Below are positions 55,901-64,000 of a stretch of DNA of 64,000 nucleotides, in pieces. Position 1 is the stretch's first letter. Every line of letters starts with the position of its first letter. Source of the DNA: Fonsecaea monophora (Eukaryota; Ascomycota; Eurotiomycetes; Chaetothyriales; Herpotrichiellaceae). The notes beneath the pieces are model-generated. The model had not been told where the DNA came from and ran no database searches. It saw only the letters and a program-made list of their open reading frames with translations. The DNA is taken from positions 62,001 through 126,000 of the forward strand of contig NW_019173932.1 of NCBI RefSeq assembly GCF_001642475.1, given 5' to 3'. A program made the translations under genes and the position numbers.

Positions 55901-58900
55901 AGGTGGTGGTGAACAGTCCAAGTTCACATGCAAAAAGAATGAACCATCAAGAGTCTACGAGTGGGAGAAGTACCTAGTAGTAGTGGGATATTCCTTATTC
56001 CCATTACCTACTCGTACACCAAGTACAAGTATTCGCCTCTCGGATCAGACAACTTGCTTTTCCCCGCCGCTCCCGCCAGTATCGACAACTGATCGGGTGT
56101 TTCATCTCTTGCAGCTGCAGACCAGAGGTTTGGTTGAGGACCTTGACTATGCCTTCGTAACGAGGGACTGTCAGCAGCCTCTGTTTCTACCTAGTTACCA
56201 CTCACACTGGCTGCTCCGGTCCAATTCGTACCCATAGCCCGTCTTCTGTTGCATCGAGTCATTGCTGTTCCACCAGCAGAAACGAGTGTGCTCGTAGCTA
56301 GTGACCCTATCTCCAAGTTATGACGACTTGTGGGATTCTGATAGCCGTCCTAGGTAGCAGTGATGCTACCAGTGGATCCTACATCCTAGTCCGTACAAAG
56401 GTCAGGGTTTCAAGAGCCCGAAACAAGGGCCCTGGAAAGGCGTGGATGCTGGCTGGCACTTGGTGGGGTGACCATTTCTTCCTTGTAGCGGACACGTATC
56501 GATAGGCATTTCTTTAGTCAATGTCTGGTTTCTGGGTCAGGACTCCAACAGCCCTGCGAAACTTGGGCCCCCCCCGGAAGGTCGTGGAGAACAGAGTTAC
56601 TCGTACTCTTTGCGCTGGGAGATACCCTCTGCCAGCTCTGTCATCTGTCTTCGGGTACCCTGTATGACAGTATATACGAAGGCTCTGAGAAAGTATGGAA
56701 GTGCTTCCCGTCGACAAGGGAACTCTCTTTTGGTCAGGCCTCTCCTTCTGTGGTCATCATTAGCCAATAGTGAGTGCAGGGTCTGATCTTGCCTTGTTTG
56801 CTTCTTGTCGTGGCAAAGAGTGTCCCTTGTCACTCGTCCTGGCGTGCCTGGCTATCAATCGCCTTCCACACCACACCTTTCCGCGCGCACACCCACCTTC
56901 TGAGTTGGACGCGAGACCGAAGGAAACCCTGGGTCGACAAAGCGGCACTTGTTTCCTCTCACTCACTCATTCCGCTGGTGCCCCAAGCAAAACGGTCTCG
57001 ACGGATGGCCCAATGGTGGATTTGTTCAGCTCAAGCCATCGCTTGGGGAGTCAGGCACATCCAGAGCGCTAGGGAAGAGTAGATCCCAACGGTGTCTCCT
57101 CCCAGGAACCATCACCTTCCCTCAGGTACCCGAGCATCTCCACTTTGCCCCAGGACCCAGAATGGCTCTGATGGCCCTGGTGGCCCTGCGCGCTTTTCCC
57201 ACATCCGCGACCCGGGCACATCCACAGCGGGCATCAAACTTTTGGGCCTTCCCCCTGCCTCAAGCCGACGGCCCCAGGCACCAAGCTGCAGGCGCCGTCC
57301 TTCGCGCGCGCGGGTCCCGCGATGGGCAGTGGTCCGTGTCTTTGATGGCCCTCCCATCTCGCGCTGAATAGGCCTAGGGCCCTTCCAGAATGCTCGCTGT
57401 TGATTCGACTCCACTGAGGACCGCGGTCTTGGGCCACCACAAACCAGAGACTGAGCGTGGCAAGTTGACGCCTATCTTTGCCCAACCAAGACTGCTATCA
57501 GCCCGCGAATGCCGCCAGAAGCACTTCGAGACCCGCAGCGGCCAGGACCCTAACGCAGGAACATTGTGGGACATCTCATGCACGATGTGCTCGACTTTTC
57601 TCCGGTGCCCAATTGGAGCTCTTGGGCTTGCTGCAGGTACCAAGACTCTTTTCTTTGCCTGGCTACCACGGCTGTCCATCAGTGGCCAAAGACCTCGTCT
57701 TCTGCCCGCCCAGGGAGCTGCAGCTCGTGTTTCAGATTCGAGGCGATGCGGCAATGCCATGTGCTCATCACTCGTACGTGAGCCGTCTCGATCCTTCTAC
57801 CAACACGGCTTCTGTGTGGTTGTAACCTTCTTGACCCCCATCATGTTTCATGTTTTTCTCTCGGACGGCGAAATTTTGCAATTTTTTTTCTCTTTGGCGA
57901 CACCAACTAGTTCTACCACGTTCTTGGTCGCTTCTAAGCTCGATTCGTTATCTCGACGCTAGAAGCTGGTGGGCTTGATCAGAAATCCTCCAAAATTGGT
58001 ACTGGACTATCTCGGCGGCCCGAACGGCGTTTTCTAGGTGAATTGGCCCTTTCGCTCCAGGCACAGGAGACCAGGATCATGTGCTGTTACCCAATGCCGA
58101 CACCAAAGGGATTTCGCTCTTGACTGTGGGTGGCGGAAGTCTTTCGCTAGACTTTGTGCGGAGGGAAGACTTGGTGCTTCCGGGGAAATTGCATCTCCAC
58201 TTTCTCTATCACCTTATCGATGGATGGCGTCGGGGAAGGAAGCAAGACGTCTTCAACTTAGTCTCGTTTAATGGGTTGGTCAATCACCACTTTTCTGACT
58301 CGGGCAGTCACTTTCACCTGAGCTTCTGGATTCCATGGGGCGTGGTCCGTTCGGTGGCTGCCGTTGAATACTCGGACGGATGATGGACGTCGCCTCTCTT
58401 TTCCGTGGTGGTTCTGGCTGGTGGTCTAAATTTCGCCTCTTCACGAAGCTCCCCCAAGCCGCCTTACTCCGATTACGGTCGAGAAGTACGAGTTATTATC
58501 GGGATGATTGCATCTATCTTCTCGCGCGAAAGCCGGAGACTCAGAGTCCACTGGCCTCGACTCGTAACATGCCAACCTCGGACAGCTCCGTCTGCTGGAG
58601 CCGAGATGTAGGTTGTAGCAGACTATCAATCCGCGGGGCAGGGCACCTTTTGCCGTATCAAGAGCTGGATGAGTGCCGAATCAACCGGGTACAAGTGACG
58701 AAGTCAAGAGATTCTACGAGGTACCGAGTACATTCCTACATGCCGGTTATCGGGGTCCTCCCATCGTGTGCTGTGCTGTATTGTTCTGTGGTGGTGGTGA
58801 TGGATACCTTCCCTTCTGTCCTCCATGTGACTGGATGCGCATTGGGAGAGTTCATGACGGGTTCGTCGACTCTTTAGAGATTGTCGATCTTGAACGACGC

Positions 58901-61900
58901 CACCATTGCGATCCATCTTATAGGTAGAAGAGTCAGTAGATGGATATGGCGAAACCTACCATGCCAACTCATGTTCAGGCCCAAGGCTGGCACGGTTCGA
59001 GCTGGGCTCGAGGACGATCGAACCCTGGACCCTGGTCCATATCCATGGGAGATCATCGCTCAGGGTATGTGCTTGTACCTCATACTCCGTACCGAGTACA
59101 GAGATATTCAGGCCCAGCCGACCGAACTTTAGCTGGCACGGCTGGCACGGCTGGCTAGCTGCCTGGTACCGGAAAAGGTGGTTAGAGAGAATATTAAGGT
59201 ACCTACCTACGGAGTATGCTTGACGTCTATGCGAGATAGGGAGGATGAACCGGCCCCCAAATCCCAATCCCCCATCCCGAGTTTGCTTGGGACTGGATCT
59301 CGTACCGAGTACATGTAACATAATTAATTATTACCAAAATGGCAAAAATGAAGAAGGCTGTGCAGGCAAAAAAAAAATGCAATCAAACAATCAAACAGTG
59401 ACCAGAGGGTTACCCTGCTTGCCCTGGCCAACTTTCCCAGAGCGCCTTGCCCTTGCCTGCCTGTCCACAATAATCCACGTGTGATTTCGAATCCTGGTCT
59501 CATCTCGTCTCGCTCCCTCGGGAAAAGGAATCAGGATCATGATTATTGAGTAGCTGAGCGGGCACCGAGTACTCGGAAGTCACGACTCACTGTAGTATCA
59601 ACCTTGTCCTTGTCCTACTCGTACGAGTACTGCGAGTACTATGAGAACTTGGTTCTTGGTTCTTGATACTTGGTTCTGGGTATCTAGCTTTCCAAAATAA
59701 ACTTAGAGCTTTGTGTCACAACGAATGAACGCTCTTGTTCATCCATCTGCACGATAGCATTTTTTTCCATCCTGCCGGGCAATGGAGTTCGGAAGCTTAC
59801 AGTACACATCTCAACATCCTTTTTGACACACGGACTCGGACACGCAATGTGGCTGAACTGGCTTGCCGGTGGCTGGACAGAGAAAGTGTGTCCAACTAAT
59901 AACGCCTCCGTCAGAGAATCATGACGTCCTTGACCAGCTCGAGCAGGTAGAGAGGGCTCAGGAACCTTCAAATCGTGCGCCACTTGCGGTTACTCGTGTG
60001 TCGAATATCAAATGGACAGATGGCGAGGATGGGCGCGACGGGTGAGGTCTGCATTGATCTACGCTTTTGAGGTGTAGAGTTACGTGTACTTGGTCCTTGG
60101 TACTTGGTAACTCGGTACAGCTGATGCATGCATGCTCTTTGTCCAACCTCAGCCTAGCTGCCAGCTTCACCCACTGGCAGTCTACGTGGCAAGGTTACTA
60201 CCGAAAAAAAAAATGCTTATATCAAGGAAACTGCAGGATCGACAATCGCCGGCGGGGGAGCTTTGGTGAAACACCCCAGGGTCTTTGCCTATAACTTACC
60301 CGCAAAACTCTGCGAAATAAGGAATGTATGGGATTGCCCTTGATATTGCCCAAATTCTCTCATTTCCTCGACCATTTTGGAGGGAACAGGAAATCCGAGG
60401 GTTTTTGGTAAGCAAAATGATGACAGAACCCGAATCTGATCATCCAGCACAAGCCATAAAAAGTATCCTCGCAGTTTCCCCTTTTTTGTCCATTTGTGAA
60501 GAAGTCGACTGTCTGATTGGAGTGGGAAGCGGATGGTGAAGGCCCCCACAATGAAACAATGTAATGTTTCGTGGTTCATGGCCTTTCGTAGAGCCCAGCC
60601 AACTACTAGACTCTTGTCAGTTGTGAATACAGATGCGTCTCACCCTTGATCATAGCATAGTGAACGACTCCTTTTCGACAATAAACAATAACCGTGAGAT
60701 GGCAGTGAGTTCAGGCTACACAATCCAGCCACGATGACATGAAAAGGAGTCTCATGCCACAAACTGGCGGCGAGTACGGACAACCACTCCCCTACCTCAA
60801 GGAACTGGTCTGTCTCTGACAATGACATTGCACAGTGTTGGACTCGCCGCGCGCGCCAGCAGTCATATTGTCGAGATTGCGGAGCAGGTGAGCGCCCTTA
60901 CAGTGGCTGGACGATAATGATGCTTTCGAGGCTTCGCATACAGCTGAAACTATTTTTGTGCTGCACAAGTCTGTCCTTGCGCCCTATCCCTGCGAAAAGC
61001 CCACTTGATATTTTTGAGCAATATGACCCGCGAAGGCCTCCCATGTCGCTTGACAGGATGGGAAGAACAGGGGTTTAGAAGAAGATGCAAAGCAATCACC
61101 ACAAAACTGCCCGTGGCTGAGAAGAGGGGGAAAAAAATCAGATCTGGCTTCAGAATATCAGTCAATATTTGAGATCATGCTCACCCTCCACCCACCCAGA
61201 CAAGGGTCCAGATGAGGGAAAGCAAACAATCATTCTCTTCCTATCAATAAAATTTGCTGTTGCAGTTCATCACAAGCCATGATTACAAAAGTTCAAAATC
61301 CAACCGATGGCGACGAGGGAGGAAATTTCTCTCAAGAGTTCCCCAACTTGTTGCCAAGACATTTATATTGGACTAGTCCAAGTTTGTGCTAGCTTCCTCC
61401 TCTGCTAGCGCTCTTCTCGAAACTACAAGTCGAGATTTTTCCGTGCCTCTTCTTCTCTCTTCTCTTTTTTCCCTTTTTTCGTGCAGCGCTGCCACTATCA
61501 ATTACCCCTGTGTTGCTTGGCCCATGTTTCTAAATTCTCCATAACGAGACCAAGTGTCAGTGGCAGCACAGATCAAACCATAATTGCAATTACCGATCTC
61601 CTCGACGAGTTGGATGAAGAAACCCATTTGAGTGGCTGATGAGTTTGGGCTCGTCGAGTGTTCCTGCGCTGGTCTATGCGTGGGGTCGGACATACTATGT
61701 TTTGCGTAAGCAGGGTTGAACGAGTACAAAAAGTTTGACCTGAGGCTCGTTCTTCGAACGTGCAATAGTGTCGAAAACCAACTACATGACAACCAAGAGG
61801 AGAGTCTGGAGGGTGGATGTATACAGCAGCAAGCAAAGTCATAGGCTGCGGTACAAGTCTGGGTCTTCGAACTGCCTGAAGATGAACAGAAACTCCATCC

Positions 61901-62010
61901 AAGTTCTATGCTCTTTTCTTTGCAGTGTTGCTTTTCCCCATCTAATGAGTCGCTTTTATCGCCAGCCTGAATGCGGTCGTCTCTCATGTCGTAGTGTTGA
62001 GGTCATGCCC
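52997..62010. other. Gene desert upstream of the Msn2/Seb1-type regulator
   Basis: About 9 kb with no supportable protein gene. The part nearest the regulator is probably its promoter and long 5' leader. Between about 56.8 and 58.4 kb the GC content rises and many frames open at once (for example 57390-57962 and 58081-58383), but none shows a known motif and frames conflict. TACCGAGTAC words recur near 58722, 59091 and 59303. A long non-coding transcript, decayed genes or an extended regulatory landscape are all possible. Confidence 0.5.
55773..55802. repeat. GGCAT/GCAT microsatellite
   Basis: GGCAT units pass into GCAT units; similar to the tract at 18679. Confidence 0.75.
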
Positions 62011-63034
62011 TCATTCATCTCCTCCGATCTTTTCGATCTTCCCATCCCTCTTCTCTCCTGTCTCGCCAATGACTCTAATACGATCGATCCGGACTTTTTC
62101 GTTGTCTCCTTCGCTCTCCACCACAAACACCACCAGGCTAGACACATTTTGAAATTTGACAATGCGCAGTTCAATTTTGGCAGTCCCTGTATTTGCATCC
62201 CAGTCCTTCTCTGACAGTGTAATTTCCTGCGCCGCTTGTGTATCGTCGGCCTCGTCAAAACCAAGGATGCGAGGTCTATTGGTGTAGACCTTGACCAGCT
62301 TCGGTCGGCTGGGGGACTCATCGTCGTCCGTGTTGTCGGGCAGGGAGGTGAGGTGTAACGAGTGGATTTTTAGTGTGGACATGAAGGGGAGGTAGAGCAT
62401 GAGCTGTTCGTCCGTGTCGCTTTCGACCCAGTCTGATTTGTCCTCTGCTTTTCCTATGGGTCGCCACGCATTAGAACATTTCAACACTCATTGTAGGAGA
62501 AGCCGCCTAAAAACGCTTACCTTTGGGTTTGGTTCCACTGATCAATGTTCTCGCGTTCCCATGCTCCGAGTCCCAATTCAGCAGTTCCATGCCCAAGACA
62601 TCCACCTGAGAAGTCACGTTGCGGTATCCTCTTGGTAGCTCAAGACCAACCCATGTGCTATCGCTCGAGTCCTCTGTATCCTCGCTCGTTTCTAACTTGT
62701 TTGCCTCATTGGCCAATTCTTTCACCGCGTTCGATAACTGCTCCCGGTCTCCGCCTTGGATAACTTTGACTGTCTGCGCATTCTTGAAAACCATAAAGGT
62801 GGGCAGTACTCGGATGCCATATGACCGGGTGATGTCCTGCTGTTTGTCGGTGTCGATTCTGGCGAACGTGATCTTGTTTGGGCGCGACAGTTGTGCCGCG
62901 AGTTGCTCGAAGATGGGGGCGATCACCCTACATGGTGCAAACCAGTCGGCATAGAAGTCGGCCACGACGATCTTCGATGACGAGAGGAGGACTGAGAACT
63001 GGTCGGTCGACTCGATATGGACTAAGCTGGACAT
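62011..63034 (-). CDS. Thioredoxin-like protein with PITH domain (TXNL1 type), altered active site
   Basis: Two exons, 62521-63034 and 62011-62453, with a 67-base intron; 318 residues. The N-terminal thioredoxin fold (about 1-105) has IVVADFYADWFAPCR where the usual sequence is WCGPC: residue 32 is Phe and only Cys35 remains. The cis-Pro region YGIRVLPTFMVFKNAQ is intact. The C-terminal PITH domain (about 140-300) includes DSDEQLM-like DTDEQLMLYLPFMSTLKIHS and PKLVKVYTNRPRILGFDEAD. TXNL1-type proteins associate with the 26S proteasome through PITH. Loss of the first cysteine should abolish normal dithiol reduction, leaving a monothiol or structural role. The codon is TTT, read directly from the sequence. 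Confidence 0.9.
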
Positions 63035-63782
63035 GGTGCTGGCTTCTTTAGCTGGCCAGACGTTGTGGGTTGGATCGAGGAATGGGGATAGGTGTATCCC
63101 GTTATCGACTATGAGACGGCGCAGTCTCAGTCACGGGGCGGGCAGCGATGCCAAACTATTCCGTTATCGATGAGAACCAGAGCCAGGACATCCAACAAGG
63201 GAAACCGTTCAGGCCAGCAGAATCAGGAAACCGTGACTGGCTCCCGTCAAACCTCGAGGTTCTTGTTATTGGACTTCGGGCTGCGGTGGCTTCAGCCCCC
63301 CGCCTTTTCAGCCCAGTGCGGGCCGGGATTTCTTTTCACCGAATCAGAGCACAGCAATTCCTCGTCTTGTATCAATTCTTGATGCTTCACTCGTCCCATA
63401 TCGATCTCTTCGTCCCGCCATCCCACTGCTGTCCACTACTTGACCTTGCCGTCCACGATGCACTGGCACCCGTCCATCTTCAGCCGCTCTAGACGGTTCA
63501 ATGACCTCTATAACTTCTTCACAGTCCCGTCTTCGCTTACAGCTGCGGTATGACGCATATAAACCTCATGCTGAATCGGTGCGCATATGCCAGAGCGATC
63601 CAGCCTATGGTAGCTCGATGTGCCTGTGCGTTACGCACTCGATTTGGCTTTCAAGAACTCTCCAGTGACTCTGCCCCAGGCGAAGGGACCAGAGTTCTTC
63701 TTGTATAAGATGGATCTTCTCTTCGTTGATATTTCTGCTTCAAGCCATCATCCTATCCTGATCTGTAAATGTCGACTATCAC
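63035..63782. promoter_or_regulatory. Divergent promoter region at the right edge
   Basis: About 750 bases between the thioredoxin-PITH gene and the partial gene at the edge. Overlapping frames at 63092-63492 have no recognised content. Confidence 0.4.
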
Positions 63783-64000
63783 ATGGCTGCTGGACACACC
63801 AACGTCTTCTTTGTGCCCTACAGGCCTCACTCAAAGTCCAAAAAACCGTCCTCGGGTGAACCTGCCATCTCACAGCAGAAACATGCTGCTCGTGAGTACC
63901 ATCGAAAGGCCAAGCTGGAACGACTCGCTAAGCTAAACGCCATACATAACCGCGATGCACGCAGCGCAAGTGAAAGTCCTCCACCTGGTATCTCTTCTCG
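63783..64000 (+). CDS. 5' end of a gene cut by the right edge, possible fungal regulator
   Basis: An open frame starts at ATG 63783 and runs to the window end without a stop (72 codons seen). It reads MAAGHTNVFFVPYRPHSKSK, then a basic region with HAAREYHRKAKLERLAKLNA. Many fungal transcription regulators with a PF11951-type domain begin in this way: a short hydrophobic FVP/FVN segment followed by a basic HxxRxxHRK stretch without a zinc cluster. The assignment is suggestive only. Most of the gene lies outside the window. Confidence 0.55.
   Translation, partial: MAAGHTNVFFVPYRPHSKSKKPSSGEPAISQQKHAAREYHRKAKLERLAKLNAIHNRDARSASESPPPGISS

Noticed and set aside
57390..57962. 190-codon frame in the gene desert
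   Set aside because: Not called as a gene because frames conflict and no motif is seen; kept only as part of an observation on this island.
58985..59035. GGTTCGATC-like box (minus strand) suggesting a tRNA
   Set aside because: The flanking bases do not form a T stem and no A box or acceptor stem could be paired.

Overview
The window is nuclear DNA of a filamentous ascomycete (Pezizomycotina). Coding regions are interrupted by short GT-AG introns of about 45-170 bases, often with CTAAC/CTGAC-type branch sites. Several proteins are typical of filamentous fungi: a Swp1-type oligosaccharyltransferase subunit, JIP5, an Msn2/Seb1-type C2H2 regulator, a GPI-type phospholipase B, a Kex2-processed secreted peptide and a tyrosinase relic. 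Intergenic DNA repeatedly carries TACCGAGTAC and TACGGAGTA words. A Eurotiomycetes-like lineage is my guess; the sequence alone does not prove it. I saw no rRNA, tRNA, CRISPR array or intact transposon.

Left part (1-20.4 kb) is mostly housekeeping: an alpha/beta hydrolase, JIP5 (ribosome biogenesis WD40 protein), an MFS transporter with five exons, maleylacetate reductase, a small membrane protein, DPH2 (first step of diphthamide synthesis), a ComA-like phosphosulfolactate synthase family protein, secreted phospholipase B, a DHA1-type MFS transporter and SWP1 (N-glycosylation).

Middle part (20.4-43 kb) looks accessory. It holds a six-exon Baeyer-Villiger monooxygenase, a class-I glutamine amidotransferase-like protein, an alpha/beta hydrolase, two short-chain dehydrogenases around an HSL-type esterase, and a TesB-type acyl-CoA thioesterase ending in a peroxisomal AKL. 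A plausible but unproved logic is ketone to ester (BVMO), ester cleavage (hydrolases), alcohol/ketone interconversion (SDRs) and acyl-CoA handling in peroxisomes. The same stretch contains two small secreted-protein genes with introns (one yielding a 28-residue six-cysteine peptide after Kex2 cleavage), a decayed tyrosinase, a relic of a fungal transcription factor and possibly another decayed gene.

Right part (43-64 kb) holds DPH6 (last step of diphthamide synthesis), then an Msn2/Seb1-like stress regulator isolated in a gene desert (about 5 kb on its 3' side and 9 kb on its 5' side), then a thioredoxin-PITH protein that has lost the first cysteine of its active site, and the 5' end of an unfinished gene at the right edge. 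Exon boundaries were assigned by hand from splice consensus, reading frame and family conservation; they have not been tested against transcripts.
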